A stretch of 64,000 bases of DNA from Paenibacillus glucanolyticus NBRC 15330 (GCF_004000885.1 NZ_BIMC01000005.1:62001-126000), one strand, 5' to 3'; positions 1 to 9,073 are shown, counted from the stretch's first letter. The notes: generated by a model not told the origin, from the sequence alone. Numbers and translations: made by a program.

Positions 1-44
1 TGCACGGCTGCCTGCCGTTCATCATCTAAATGGTACAAGCCCAT
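1..44 (-). CDS. N-terminus of a divergent gene cut by the window edge
   Basis: The first 14 codons (MGLYHLDDERQAAV) are open on the minus strand. An AGAGGAGG ribosome site lies 8 nt upstream of the ATG, which makes this a convincing gene start even though only the N-terminus is present. It diverges from the betaine transporter operon across about 370 bp that carry three palindromes, so a regulator of that operon (for example GbsR/MarR-type) is a reasonable guess. The visible residues do not identify a family. Confidence 0.55.
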   Translation of the reverse strand, partial: MGLYHLDDERQAAV

Positions 45-261
45 GCTTGCAGCCTCCTCTATCTGTAGCCATCCAAGAAGTCATATCAACCTAACCAAAC
101 CAGGTGGACTCGAATTGTAGTGTGAACGATCTCAAAGAAATCTAATCAATCCCAATTCAACACACATTCTCTGATCTATTGTAGGGAAAGCTATTTTAAA
201 AGTAAAGAAGATCGCTCCAGAGGATATAGGAGCATATGGGAGCATATGAAAGGATAACTTT

Positions 262-320
262 GTACAGTTTTTACTGTACGTACTTTATGTACGGATATAA
301 CGTTTGATACTTTACGTATC
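262..320. promoter_or_regulatory. Three consecutive palindromes upstream of opuAA
   Basis: Three inverted repeats follow each other: GTACAGT-TTTT-ACTGTAC (262-279), CGTAC-TTTAT-GTACG (279-293) and GATAC-TTTAC-GTATC (306-320). The last two share the plan TAC-TTTA-N-GTA. Regularly spaced palindromes between a divergent gene and a transporter suggest operator sites, probably for an osmoprotectant-responsive repressor. That role is inferred. The remainder of 45-416 shows no other clear element. Confidence 0.5.
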
Positions 321-416
321 GGTTGTTACAATGGGTGACATGGGTTTACGAGACGACATCGGTACAGACTCGGTCAATTGGACGCGTCTCTATACATTCT
401 AAAAGGAGGAGTACTT

Positions 417-1619
417 TTGGCTATTCTGCAAGTTAACAAGGTCAGCAAATTGTTCGGCACGAATCCGGAACAAGGGATTCAACTGCTTGAGCAGGGCTGG
501 GGTAAAACGCGAATTGCGAAAGAGAAAAATATAACGGTTGGCGTTAACCGTGTCAGCTTCGACATTCATGAAGGCGAAATCTTTGTCATCATGGGGCTGT
601 CCGGCAGCGGCAAGTCTACATTGGTCCGTTTGCTAAATCGGTTGATTGAACCAACATCGGGTGAAATATTGATTCATGGCAAAGATCTTCGAAAAATGAA
701 CAAGGAACAGCTGCGGGAGGTTCGACGCAAGAAAATCAGCATGGTGTTCCAAAAGTTCGCTTTGTTTCCCCATCGCTCGGTTGTAGAAAATGTGGAGTAC
801 GGATTAGAGATTCAAAAGGTAGACAAGAGCAAGAGGCGCGAAGCCGCCATGAAGTCACTTGAGCTCGTAGGCTTGAAGGGCTGGGAAGAAAAAATGCCCG
901 ACCAGCTTAGTGGCGGGATGCAGCAACGCGTCGGGCTTGCCCGCGCACTGGCCAATGATCCAGAGATTCTGCTTATGGATGAAGCATTCAGCGCACTCGA
1001 TCCCCTCATCCGCCGAGATATGCAGGACGAATTGATTGAGCTTCAGGACAAAATGAAGAAGACGATTGTGTTCATCACGCATGACCTGGACGAAGCCCTG
1101 CGAATCGGCGATCGCATTGCCCTGATGAAGGACGGCTCCATCGTTCAAATCGGAACACCGGAAGAGATCCTGACTCAGCCTGCCAACGACTACGTGGAAC
1201 GTTTCGTGGAAGATGTGGATCTGTCCAAGGTGCTCACGGCTTCCCGGGTTATGCGCCGTCCCGAGACCATTACGATGGATCGCGGACCACGCGTTGCACT
1301 TGAGCTTATGCGCGAACGTGGAATCTCGAACCTGTTTGTCATTGACCGTTCCAAGAAGCTGCTTGGCGTCATAACGGCCGAAGATGCATCCGATGCAATG
1401 AAGAATAACCGCAAGCTTGAGGACATTCTTATCACGGACGGCCCGAGCGTCGGACCCGATACACTGCTGAATGAATTGTTTGAAATTACAAGTATGTCCA
1501 AAGTGCCATTAGCCGTTGTGGATGATAACGGCAGGTTGATGGGCGTCATCGTCCGCGGTGCTGTGCTCGGTGCTCTGGCTGGAGAAAGCAAGAGTGGGGA
1601 GGTGACGCAAGATGCCTAA
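417..1619 (+). CDS. opuAA: Glycine betaine/proline ABC transporter ATP-binding protein with CBS domains
   Basis: ATPase subunit of the OpuA/ProV osmoprotectant importer, about 400 aa. It powers uptake of glycine betaine at the membrane. Walker A GLSGSGKST, the signature LSGGMQQRVGLARAL and Walker B ILLMDEAFSALDP are all visible, followed by the D-loop and switch His (FITHDLDEA). The C-terminal third is a tandem CBS pair that in this family senses ionic strength. The TTG at 417 is chosen because AAGGAGGA lies 6 nt before it. An upstream TTG at 378 has no such site. The stop overlaps the permease start by 8 nt, so translation is probably coupled. Confidence in family is high. Confidence 0.95.
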   Translation: MAILQVNKVSKLFGTNPEQGIQLLEQGWGKTRIAKEKNITVGVNRVSFDIHEGEIFVIMGLSGSGKSTLVRLLNRLIEPTSGEILIHGKDLRKMNKEQLREVRRKKISMVFQKFALFPHRSVVENVEYGLEIQKVDKSKRREAAMKSLELVGLKGWEEKMPDQLSGGMQQRVGLARALANDPEILLMDEAFSALDPLIRRDMQDELIELQDKMKKTIVFITHDLDEALRIGDRIALMKDGSIVQIGTPEEILTQPANDYVERFVEDVDLSKVLTASRVMRRPETITMDRGPRVALELMRERGISNLFVIDRSKKLLGVITAEDASDAMKNNRKLEDILITDGPSVGPDTLLNELFEITSMSKVPLAVVDDNGRLMGVIVRGAVLGALAGESKSGEVTQDA

Positions 1620-2445
1620 GATTCCTCTCGCAAGCTGGGTTGATTCACTGGTCGAATGGATGGGAGACGTGTTCTCCGGCTTCTTTGACGCGATCTCTTT
1701 GATCATCGAGAAAATCGTGCAGCTGTTTACAGATCTGTTCATGCTTCCTCATCCGTATCTGTTCATTGTCATTCTGGCTGTCATCGCCTATTTCTTGGGC
1801 CGCCTGCCACTGACTTTATTCACGGCGATCGGTTTTCTGCTCATTGATAACCTCGGCTACTGGTCGCAAACGATGAGCACGCTGAGTCTGGTCATCACGG
1901 CAGCTTTAATATCGGTTCTACTGGGTGTTCCGCTTGGGATATGGGCGGCTTACAGCAGGTCCGCATCCCGGATTATTATACCGGTTCTCGATTTTATGCA
2001 GACGATGCCGGCGTTTGTATACTTACTCCCTGCCGTCACATTCTTCAGTCTGGGTGTTGTTCCAGGGGTTATTGCTTCGGTTATCTTCGCGATTCCGCCA
2101 ACGATTCGTCTGACTCGTCTCGGGATTATGCAGGTATCCGGTGAATTAACGGAGGCTGCGGATGCATTCGGTTCGACTTCCGGACAGAAATTGTTCAAGG
2201 TTCAGCTTCCGCTGGCCATGCCAACCCTGATGGCCGGTATTAATCAGACCATCATGCTGTCCTTGTCGATGGTCGTTATCGCTTCGATGATCGGTGCTCA
2301 AGGCATTGGTGCCGAAGTTTATCGTGCAGTGACTCAGCTGCAAATCGGGAAAGGGTTTGAAGCTGGCTTGGCCGTCGTTATTTTGGCGATTGTCCTCGAC
2401 CGCTTTACACAAAATATATTTAAATCGAAAAAAAGGGGTGCTTAA
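1612..2445 (+). CDS. opuAB: Glycine betaine ABC transporter permease
   Basis: Integral membrane subunit, 277 aa, of the betaine importer. Hydrophobic segments occur throughout, and the ABC-permease EAA-type loop reads ELTEAADAFGSTSGQKLFKVQLPLA-like around residues 180-205, the surface that contacts the ATPase. The gene begins inside the end of opuAA and is followed 2 nt later by the substrate-binding protein. Length and order match the ProW/OpuAB type, in which the binding protein is a separate gene. Confidence 0.95.
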   Translation: MPKIPLASWVDSLVEWMGDVFSGFFDAISLIIEKIVQLFTDLFMLPHPYLFIVILAVIAYFLGRLPLTLFTAIGFLLIDNLGYWSQTMSTLSLVITAALISVLLGVPLGIWAAYSRSASRIIIPVLDFMQTMPAFVYLLPAVTFFSLGVVPGVIASVIFAIPPTIRLTRLGIMQVSGELTEAADAFGSTSGQKLFKVQLPLAMPTLMAGINQTIMLSLSMVVIASMIGAQGIGAEVYRAVTQLQIGKGFEAGLAVVILAIVLDRFTQNIFKSKKRGA

Positions 2446-2447
2446 TT

Positions 2448-3362
2448 TTGAAAAATCAAAAGTTTTGGTTGTCGCTAAGCTTGGTCGCTATTTTAATCCT
2501 GTCCGCATGCGGCGGAAACGGCGGTACGGATGGAACTACGGATAATGGAGCAAACAGCGGCTCCACCGCTTCCCTCGGCGAACAAGTAAAACATGAAATC
2601 ATCGGTATTGATCCAGGTGCAGGTATTATGAAAGCAACGGCTGCTGCTATCGAGGAATATGGATTGACAGACTGGAAACTGATCGAGGGTTCCGGTGCAG
2701 CCATGACGGCAACACTGAATAAAGCTATCAAGAACGAGGATCCTATCATCATTACCGGTTGGACGCCTCACTGGATGTTCGCCAAATATGATCTGAAGTA
2801 TCTGGAAGATCCGAAAAAAGTATTCGGCGAAGCTGAAGAAATTCACACGATTGCCCGTCTCGGACTGAAGGAAGATCATCCGGAAGCTTACAAATTCCTA
2901 AGCAATTTCAAATGGACCTCTGACGATATGGGTCAAATTATGACTGCTATTCAAGAAGGGCAAGATCCGGAAGCTGCTGCTAAGGAATGGGCTGACAGCA
3001 ACACAGAGAAAGTGGATGCCTGGCTTGAAGGCGTGCAGCCGGTTGAAGGAAAAACTTTCAAATTCAGTTATGTCGCATGGGATTCCGAGATTGCCAGCAC
3101 CAACCTGCTGAAGGTCATCATGGAAGACAAACTGGGCTATAAAGTAGAGGCGCTTCAGGTCGAAGCAGGCCCGATGTGGACCGGCGTTGCCAACGGCGAC
3201 GTTGATGCAACCGTAGCAGCTTGGCTGCCATTGACGCATGCCGACTACTGGGATAAATTCAAGGACAAGGTCGAAGACCTTGGCGCTAACATGGAAGGTG
3301 TAAAAACCGGCCTGGTGGTTCCATCCTACGTGGAAGCTAATTCGATTGAGGATTTAAAATAA
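2448..3362 (+). CDS. opuAC: Glycine betaine-binding lipoprotein
   Basis: Extracellular substrate-binding protein, 304 aa, of the OpuAC type. The N-terminus is a lipoprotein signal with lipobox LSAC at residues 18-21, followed by a Gly/Asn/Ser-rich linker. The mature part repeats the GWTPHWMF and AAWLPLTHADYW type segments whose tryptophans form the aromatic betaine cage in this family. The start is TTG, 2 nt after the permease stop. It is the last gene of the operon, with a terminator directly behind. Confidence 0.95.
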   Translation: MKNQKFWLSLSLVAILILSACGGNGGTDGTTDNGANSGSTASLGEQVKHEIIGIDPGAGIMKATAAAIEEYGLTDWKLIEGSGAAMTATLNKAIKNEDPIIITGWTPHWMFAKYDLKYLEDPKKVFGEAEEIHTIARLGLKEDHPEAYKFLSNFKWTSDDMGQIMTAIQEGQDPEAAAKEWADSNTEKVDAWLEGVQPVEGKTFKFSYVAWDSEIASTNLLKVIMEDKLGYKVEALQVEAGPMWTGVANGDVDATVAAWLPLTHADYWDKFKDKVEDLGANMEGVKTGLVVPSYVEANSIEDLK

Positions 3363-3372
3363 ATACTTGTGA

Positions 3373-3405
3373 AGCCATCCCATGGAATATGGGGTGGCTT
3401 TTCTT
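3373..3405 (+). terminator. Terminator of the opuA operon
   Basis: An 11-bp stem (AGCCATCCCAT pairing with ATGGGGTGGCT, one G-U pair) with a 5-nt loop is followed by TTTTCTTCT, 10 nt after the opuAC stop. Confidence 0.85.
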
Positions 3406-3587
3406 CTAAAGAATGAGTCAAGATTGTCGGCCTGTGTTGGAGAGAGGATGTATCCGTTCCGGTCGCTGTTGAAACCAGGAAAACAGGATGATACTCTTGC
3501 GGCATTTTCCCGGTTTCAAAGGCGAACGCCAGGTCTCCTCCACGGATGAATCCTCTTTTCTTGACTTCGGCCTCCAATCTTTCCACG

Positions 3588-3623
3588 TAAAAAGAGCCAT
3601 CCCATTCATCTTGGGATGGCTCT
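3588..3623 (-). terminator. Terminator for the minus-strand DUF6081/UbiA unit
   Basis: A perfect 12-bp stem AGAGCCATCCCA/TGGGATGGCTCT with a 7-nt loop is followed on the minus strand by a run of T. It faces the opuA terminator, from which it is separated by about 190 bp of convergent intergenic DNA. Confidence 0.75.
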
Positions 3624-3685
3624 TTGCGGTGGCGGGGCTTGGCTGACCCCTATTCTACACGGTCAGCTAGCCTGAGTTATTGCTA

Positions 3686-3773
3686 GGCAAGCTGTGAGGT
3701 CCCCATTGGGGCTCACAGGCTTGCCGGCCGCTTCTTGCGGGCTGTAAGTCCCTTTGAGAGACTTGCAGCTTTT
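3686..3773. other. Two strong hairpins in an intergenic stretch
   Basis: Hairpin one (3686-3725) pairs GGCAAGC-TGTGAG-CCCC with its complement around a 3-nt loop. Hairpin two (3741-3769) pairs GCTGTAAGTC with GACTTGCAGC and is followed by TTTT on the plus strand. They lie between the end of the DUF6081-like gene and its terminator, so on the minus strand they would sit in the 3' untranslated region. No family is recognised. Confidence 0.4.
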
Positions 3774-3789
3774 GCTGGCGCGCACGCGG

Positions 3790-4521
3790 CTAATCTTTTA
3801 TCGTTACCGTTACTGGCGAGTATTCGGCGATCACGGTTTGACCATGCACCGATACGCTGCCTTGCGGCGTGAGGTCTTTTTCAGTCATGATGCCAAGGGC
3901 AATGGTGAATTTATTGAATTTGATCGGGATGTTGTTCTCCCGGCGAATTTCTTCTCCATTTACGTAGAACACCGCTTCGTTCTCGGCACGGTTATACGTA
4001 ATTTTGTAAGTATTGAACTCCAGTGGTGTAAAGTGTGTGTCTTCCTCTTTAAAAATACAGAAGTAGCGGGTCTTGTCCGATTCCGGCACCTGAACGCCCG
4101 GGAACGGCAGAACAGCATATACGCTGGCATACTTGTCGTTCGAAGCAAAGAAATCCAAGGCTCCGCCGGTGCTAAAATCAAGCAGGTTCAGGGATACATA
4201 GCCGTCATACAGGTCGCCAGGCACCGTGCCCTGGGTGCGCGCCCGAATCTGCAGCTCGAAGGTGACCTCACCGGATTCCGGCACTTCCACTTCCTCGTTG
4301 GAATAATACATATGCTTGGCATTATCGAGAATTTGGATCTGGTTATTCTGGCGGCTCAGCGGCGCGCGAACGTACAGGATTCCGTTGCGTACGATAACGA
4401 CAGCATTCGGCTCCCGATACTCCCAGAACGAACCGTCCGGCAGCGGAAAACCGCCGATCTTCCATACCTCGCTCTCGGACAGGATGGAGTGAAAATCACC
4501 AAAAACGCGTTGTTGTTCCAT
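3790..4521 (-). CDS. DUF6081-like conserved protein
   Basis: A soluble protein of 243 aa without signal peptide or membrane segment. Beta-rich segments (VVIVRNGILYVRAPL, YVSLNLLDFSTGGALDFF, NEAVFYVNGEEIRR) and the phrase FNTYKITYN recall a concanavalin/LamG-like sandwich, and the overall sequence resembles proteins labelled DUF6081. The match is from memory and should be tested with HHpred. The start has AGAAGGGGA 5 nt upstream. It lies 17 nt after the prenyltransferase gene, so the two are probably cotranscribed. Its function is unknown. Confidence 0.7.
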   Translation of the reverse strand: MEQQRVFGDFHSILSESEVWKIGGFPLPDGSFWEYREPNAVVIVRNGILYVRAPLSRQNNQIQILDNAKHMYYSNEEVEVPESGEVTFELQIRARTQGTVPGDLYDGYVSLNLLDFSTGGALDFFASNDKYASVYAVLPFPGVQVPESDKTRYFCIFKEEDTHFTPLEFNTYKITYNRAENEAVFYVNGEEIRRENNIPIKFNKFTIALGIMTEKDLTPQGSVSVHGQTVIAEYSPVTVTIKD

Positions 4522-4538
4522 CTAATTCCCCTTCTTTC

Positions 4539-5465
4539 TTACAAAGTCTGAATAATTCCCTGGATGATCAACGACAGGATCAGCACGCCGCCGCAGCGCA
4601 TGGTGGTCATGGTTGACGCGCCCATTAGCGGTAAATACGCTTCGGAACGGTTACTGTCCTTCAGTCTTCCATATACAAGATACAACGGAATAATCGTAAG
4701 CAGTGCTATCAGTGCGTAAGGCGGAAGCGCTCCGGCTAATACGCAGACTATCAAAGACAGGCAGGCCAGCAGCAGCAGAACACGCGAGAAGTTCAGTGCT
4801 CTTTTTTCACCCCATACCACGACCAGGGTCTTCTTCCCGGCCTGACGGTCCGCCTGCCAATGCAAGAAGTGATGATTGAACAAAATAAGCGTTGTCAGCA
4901 GCCCGATAGGCAGTGACAGCAGCAGCGCCCGTATATCCAGATGTGAGGTTTGAACGTAGTATGCACCCATCACAGGCAAAATACCGAAGGACAGCAAAAT
5001 AGCAATTTCACTGAAGCCCTTGCCCCGATATCCGAATTGGATGGGCGGTGCGACATAGAAATACGCAATCAATCCGCCAAGTGCACCGAAGACGAATGCC
5101 CACCAGCCACTGATTAAACTTAGAATAATGCCGCTCAGTGCAGCTAATCCGAACAGAGACCAGGTGATGAGCTCGAATTTGCGAAGCGACCAGACGCCTT
5201 TCGTAAGGAAGCCCGAATTCGTGGAGATGGCATCGACATGCTCCTGCGCTTCCGTATCGGTTCCGTTCTTAAAGTCCCACAGATCGTTCACCATGTTGGA
5301 GAACAGATGCGCAGCCCCGCTTCCGATCAAAGTCAACAAAAAGAGGCCTATATGAAATTGGCCTGTCCATACATAAGCCCCGAGTGCTCCCAAAGCAACC
5401 GGAATCAGCATGACGGGAATGACTTTGATTCGGGAAGCTTTTTTAAACTGTGTAAGGGCATCCAC
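4539..5465 (-). CDS. UbiA-family prenyltransferase
   Basis: A polytopic membrane enzyme, 308 aa, that would transfer a polyprenyl chain to an aromatic or quinone-precursor acceptor, as MenA and UbiA do. The first Asp-rich motif is NDLWDFKNGTD at about residues 60-70. The second is the region HWQADRQAGKKT. The hydrophobic segments fit nine helices. GTG at 5465 is preferred: AAAGGAG lies 10 nt upstream and the protein then starts VDALTQFKKASR. A longer reading frame upstream has no ribosome site. The acceptor substrate cannot be told from sequence. It is followed by the DUF6081-like gene. Confidence 0.85.
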   Translation of the reverse strand: MDALTQFKKASRIKVIPVMLIPVALGALGAYVWTGQFHIGLFLLTLIGSGAAHLFSNMVNDLWDFKNGTDTEAQEHVDAISTNSGFLTKGVWSLRKFELITWSLFGLAALSGIILSLISGWWAFVFGALGGLIAYFYVAPPIQFGYRGKGFSEIAILLSFGILPVMGAYYVQTSHLDIRALLLSLPIGLLTTLILFNHHFLHWQADRQAGKKTLVVVWGEKRALNFSRVLLLLACLSLIVCVLAGALPPYALIALLTIIPLYLVYGRLKDSNRSEAYLPLMGASTMTTMRCGGVLILSLIIQGIIQTL

Positions 5466-5506
5466 GTTTGATATGCTCCTTTCTCTTCTATTAATACAGA
5501 ATAGAA

Positions 5507-5529
5507 CGCCTGCAAGTAGCTTGCAGACG
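5507..5529 (-). terminator. Terminator after the LacI-type regulator
   Basis: On the minus strand CGTCTGCAAG-CTA-CTTGCAGGCG forms a 10-bp stem with one G-T pair, followed by TTCTATTCT. It separates the regulator from the prenyltransferase unit. Confidence 0.6.
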
Positions 5530-5621
5530 TTTAGCGTTGTGAAACATAGAACTTGCATAAATAAGAATATCATAATTGTCGAACTTTGTAATCCGTTTGT
5601 TAGAACTTGGCTGCCCAGCCA

Positions 5622-6599
5622 TTATACTGATGACCGTTCGATGAGCTCGAAGGCAAGCTCCTTGCGAACCGGTTCCTTCTGCTCTCCTTGAATATGTGCA
5701 TAAACAATCCTGAAGGCCTCCGACCCCATATCGAACAATCGGTTATCAATCGTGGTCAGCCCCAGCATTTTGCCGATCGGCTGATTGTCGAACCCGATGA
5801 CAGCAAGCTCTTGCGGTACGTTCAGTCCTCTCTTCTCCGCTTCATAGATCAACCCGGCTGCCACATGGTCGCCCGTGACCAACAAGGCACTGGGACGTTC
5901 CTTCATGCCCGACAGCCGATCCATAATGGCAGCGCCGTCCTCAAGATCTATACAGCCATCCAGGATCCACTCCTCGCGGTAAGGCTCCCCGATCTCCTGA
6001 AGCACTGCTCCGTATGCCTTTTGACGTGCTCTCGTGCTCGGGCTGTCCAGTCTGCCTACCGTGAATCCGATGCGCCGATGTCCCCGCTCCATTAAATAAT
6101 GCATAGCGCTGCGAAATGCCTCCGCATGGTTAATATATATAGAAGAAAATAATCGTTCCCCTGCATCCCGGCAGCATACAATCGGTCCATACGTGCAGTA
6201 GGCTTCGATCTGTTTAGGAGTAACCGACGACGATAAAATAATGATGCCGTCAATCTCGCGGTTGCGCAGCATCTCCAGTACTTCCAGCTCCTTATCCGGC
6301 GCATATCCGGTCTGGCACAGGATCAGGCGATAACTGGCGGCAAGCGCTTCTTGGCCGGCTCCCTCCATCAGCAAGGAGAAGTAGGCATGATTAATAAACG
6401 GCAGCATGATGGCAATATTCATCGTTTTACCTGTAATCAGATGAACCGCATTCATATTCCGGGCGTATTTCAGCTGTTTCATCGTCTCCAGCACACGTGT
6501 CCGCTTATCTTCACTGACATAGGGATGATTATTCAGGACCCTGGATACCGTTGATACTGATACGCCTGCCAGCTTAGCAATCTCTTTGATATTTGCCAT
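5622..6599 (-). CDS. LacI/GalR-family transcriptional regulator
   Basis: A DNA-binding repressor of 325 aa. Residues 1-45 are a LacI helix-turn-helix (IKEIAKLAGVSVSTVSRVLNN). The remainder is a periplasmic-binding-like sensor domain that usually binds a sugar or nucleotide. The ending FELIERSSV is typical of the family. The gene is monocistronic and its target is not evident: neighbours are a prenyltransferase and small membrane proteins rather than sugar genes. Confidence 0.92.
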   Translation of the reverse strand: MANIKEIAKLAGVSVSTVSRVLNNHPYVSEDKRTRVLETMKQLKYARNMNAVHLITGKTMNIAIMLPFINHAYFSLLMEGAGQEALAASYRLILCQTGYAPDKELEVLEMLRNREIDGIIILSSSVTPKQIEAYCTYGPIVCCRDAGERLFSSIYINHAEAFRSAMHYLMERGHRRIGFTVGRLDSPSTRARQKAYGAVLQEIGEPYREEWILDGCIDLEDGAAIMDRLSGMKERPSALLVTGDHVAAGLIYEAEKRGLNVPQELAVIGFDNQPIGKMLGLTTIDNRLFDMGSEAFRIVYAHIQGEQKEPVRKELAFELIERSSV

Positions 6600-6784
6600 A
6601 TTCCGTCATGCCCCCTTTATCCACTGGTTCCTTCCTGATACTATCATGATTGCCTCTCCTATTCAAAGGGAGGCAATGAGCGGGTTAAAGCCACTGAACC
6701 AGCATAAAGATCATATCCACTAATTACTTTTTTTTGGTACTATGAATGAGTTACGAATGACTTCAGCTCTATGGAGGGATCGGT

Positions 6785-7093
6785 ATGTCTAAACTGTTCA
6801 AGACCCTTGGTGCCATATGGCTTATCGGCGGTTTTATTGGAGGGGTCATTGTATTCATCATCATGGAGGGCAATTGGTTAACAGGGATTACTTGGCTTAT
6901 CAGCGGTGCGATCATGGGCGCATTGTTCTATACGGTGGGCGAAATCCATGAAATCGTATGGGAGAATAATGCCCTGCTCCGGGAGGTGCTTCACCGTCTT
7001 CCACAGCAGCCTGGCGATAAGAAGCCTCCCCTTGGAAATTCCAGAGCCAATCTTAGCGCGTTGAAGGATTATAAGATGAACGCAAAAGATTAA
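6785..7093 (+). CDS. Small membrane protein, 102 aa
   Basis: The protein has two predicted transmembrane helices (about residues 7-27 and 33-52), a short acidic segment (VGEIHEIVWENNALLREVL) and a basic, proline-containing tail. GGAGGG lies 6 nt before the ATG. I do not recognise the family. The 153-nt gap that follows contains no obvious terminator before the next small gene. Confidence 0.75.
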   Translation: MSKLFKTLGAIWLIGGFIGGVIVFIIMEGNWLTGITWLISGAIMGALFYTVGEIHEIVWENNALLREVLHRLPQQPGDKKPPLGNSRANLSALKDYKMNAKD

Positions 7094-7281
7094 GACACCA
7101 TAAAAGAGTGCTTGCTCTGGTATGCTTTTCATACTTTACACTGAATCTGGGTGGAAACCTTCATTCATTGTCAGCGTGACCCAAAGGGCGTGATGGCAAG
7201 AGCAAGGCTTCTGCCTTTTTATCGAAAGACTGAAACTTACATCTTGTCCGTCACGTTATCCTTGTCAAAAGGAGTTGATGG

Positions 7282-7458
7282 ATGATGGAGACATTCGGCA
7301 GAGGCTGTTTGTACATTATTATTGGTATGGTTGTGGTGCTGCTGCTGGCCATACTGATCGGGAGCACCATTACAATCCCTTGGTTCATCTTCATTCCGCT
7401 TGTCATTATTGCCTTTGCTGTGGCTGCATCCAAGAGCAAGCGGAGGGATGATGATTAG
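7282..7458 (+). CDS. Small membrane protein, 58 aa
   Basis: A short frame beginning MMETFGRGCLY, with two hydrophobic helices (residues 10-28 and 31-48) and ending in a charged tail KSKRRDDD. AAAGGAG precedes the start by 7 nt, and a bidirectional terminator follows. The helix-hairpin plus basic tail resembles many small Firmicute membrane proteins. No function is assigned. The neighbouring 102-aa protein has a similar two-helix plan. Confidence 0.65.
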   Translation: MMETFGRGCLYIIIGMVVVLLLAILIGSTITIPWFIFIPLVIIAFAVAASKSKRRDDD

Positions 7459-7540
7459 ACTCTGGCTTGGAGGTTCGCCTAAAGAACCCTTGACACAGGT
7501 AGTATTTTGAATACAGACTCATATCCTATGTAAAAAGAAG

Positions 7541-7566
7541 AGGGACCCCGCCGGAGTCCCTTTTTC
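7541..7566. terminator. Bidirectional terminator
   Basis: The stem AGGGACCCC/GGAGTCCCT is flanked by A-run and T-run, placed between convergent genes at 7458 and 7568. Confidence 0.8.
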
Positions 7567-7567
7567 T

Positions 7568-8011
7568 TTATGCAAAATCTGAATAGGCTTCGGCCGTGAA
7601 GCTTTCCGGACCGACGCGGGTAGGAAATAAAGTAATACCACCAGGCACGCTGATCAGAGCCTGATAAATAATAAATCCGGGATTTGGCGGATGGTAGTCG
7701 ACTCCGCTTCCCGACAGGAGAGTAATCTCCGTGACTCCTGCCAGTAAAGGCAGTGTCTCGGTGGCAGTATAGACAGTTGTTGTTACCCCGCTTACAATAC
7801 GATTAACCGTCACTGTAAGAGGAGTCAACACCGATAACAAACTGCTCACTGCCACGGTAAAATCAAATACAACTCTTAAATCTGCTCCTGCTCCTGACGT
7901 ATTCAAACCGAGTGTCCCGAACAACTCAGGCGTGGTCGATACCGGGATTGCAATCGATCCGCTTGTAGCAGCATTCAGGGAAACTTGGCTATCCACTAGA
8001 AAATTCGCCAT
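7568..8011 (-). CDS. Hypothetical protein, possibly a spore-surface or exosporium-type protein
   Basis: A 147-aa protein with no signal peptide, rich in Ser, Thr, Val and Leu, with alternating beta-strand pattern (SGSIAIPVSTTPELFGTLGL, LTPLTVTVNRIVSGVTTTVY). It looks like a jelly-roll structural protein of the kind found on Bacillus and Paenibacillus spores, but no family is certain. The ATG at 8011 has GGGAGG 10 nt upstream. An upstream in-frame extension lacks a site and has a different composition. Confidence 0.65.
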   Translation of the reverse strand: MANFLVDSQVSLNAATSGSIAIPVSTTPELFGTLGLNTSGAGADLRVVFDFTVAVSSLLSVLTPLTVTVNRIVSGVTTTVYTATETLPLLAGVTEITLLSGSGVDYHPPNPGFIIYQALISVPGGITLFPTRVGPESFTAEAYSDFA

Positions 8012-8169
8012 TTTATCAAAACCTCCCAACCTTTGAGATATTATAGAGTATGTTGGATTACAAGGATTGGTATAGACGGGCCGGGTATCTATCACTAGAA
8101 AATAAATATATTCCATGAAAGACGAGTAATTTGCTGTAAGATTCTATATTTAAATCTATATAAAGACAA

Positions 8170-8196
8170 AAAAGACTCCTGCCAGGGAGTCTTTTA
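8170..8196 (-). terminator. Terminator of the Tm-1-like unit
   Basis: AAAGACTCCT-GCC-AGGGAGTCTTT; on the minus strand a T-run follows. It lies about 50 nt after the stop of the PEP-hydrolase family gene. Confidence 0.8.
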
Positions 8197-8242
8197 TAAT
8201 TAATGACCTAACCAAGACACGCTGCTGTATCCTGGTCATATC

Positions 8243-9073
8243 TTACTTCGAGATATTCTTAAATGCCTCTGTTTGCTGCTTGATACCAACCTCTGTGGCA
8301 AAACGCTCAATGCTGGATGCTCCGAAGAATCCTTCGACACCCTTGGTTCTGGATAATACATACGCTGCATCCTCTGGCTCCGCGATGGGTCCGCCATGGC
8401 ACAGAATCATAATGTCCGGGTTAACCGCTTTTCCGGCATCGCAGATCGCTTGAATCTTGTCCACGCAATCATCCAGCGTCAAGGCCGTCTTGGCACCAAT
8501 CGTTCCCTTGGTAGTCAGGCCCATATGGGCAACCAGTACATCGGCCCCGGCTTCCGCCATCTTCTTCGCTTGATCAACGTCAAACACATAGGGGGTAGTC
8601 AGCATATCCAGCTCATGCGCCTTCCGGATCATCTCAACTTCAAGATCATACCCCATGCCGGTCTCCTCCAGATTGGCACGGAATACACCATCGATCAGGC
8701 CTACCGTCGGGAAGTTCTGAACTCCCGCAAAGCCCTGCTCCTTAAGCTGCTTTAGAAAAATATCCATGATCCGGAACGGATCCGTGCCGCAAACACCTGC
8801 CAATACAGGCGTATTCTTCACAACCGGCAGCACCTCGTTTCCCATGTCCACCACGATCTGGTTCGCATCTCCGTATGCCATAAGTCCGGCCAGGGAGCCG
8901 CGTCCAGCCATCCGGTAACGGCCAGAATTATAAATGATGATGAGGTCCACGCCACCGGCTTCGGCACTCTTGGCCGATATGCCCGTACCTGCTCCCGCTC
9001 CCAGTAATACCTTGCCCTCTGCTACCTCTGCCTTTAACTTGGCTAATACGTCCGCTCTCGTGCTCATTGCCAT
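8243..9073 (-). CDS. Phosphoenolpyruvate hydrolase-family TIM-barrel protein (Tm-1 C-terminal half)
   Basis: A TIM-barrel protein, 276 aa, of the family annotated PEP_hydrolase and found as the C-terminal half of plant and fungal Tm-1-like proteins. Conserved blocks are [34 protein letters not shown] and ILCHGGP. True substrate and reaction are not established here, and the family name is historical. AAGGAGG precedes the ATG by 8 nt. It is the last gene after UPF0261 (58-nt gap), so the two halves of Tm-1 are probably cotranscribed. Confidence 0.88.
   Translation of the reverse strand: MAMSTRADVLAKLKAEVAEGKVLLGAGAGTGISAKSAEAGGVDLIIIYNSGRYRMAGRGSLAGLMAYGDANQIVVDMGNEVLPVVKNTPVLAGVCGTDPFRIMDIFLKQLKEQGFAGVQNFPTVGLIDGVFRANLEETGMGYDLEVEMIRKAHELDMLTTPYVFDVDQAKKMAEAGADVLVAHMGLTTKGTIGAKTALTLDDCVDKIQAICDAGKAVNPDIMILCHGGPIAEPEDAAYVLSRTKGVEGFFGASSIERFATEVGIKQQTEAFKNISK

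Noticed and set aside
3326..3586. An 86-aa minus-strand frame (KKRGFIRGGDLAFAFETG) between the two convergent terminators
   Set aside because: It reads somewhat like protein, but the GTG start has only the terminator T-run upstream, no ribosome site, and the end runs through the opuA terminator into opuAC. Possibly debris of a lost gene.
3754..4551. A 265-aa open frame opposite the DUF6081-like gene
   Set aside because: Antisense shadow; the minus-strand frame has the ribosome site and protein-like sequence.
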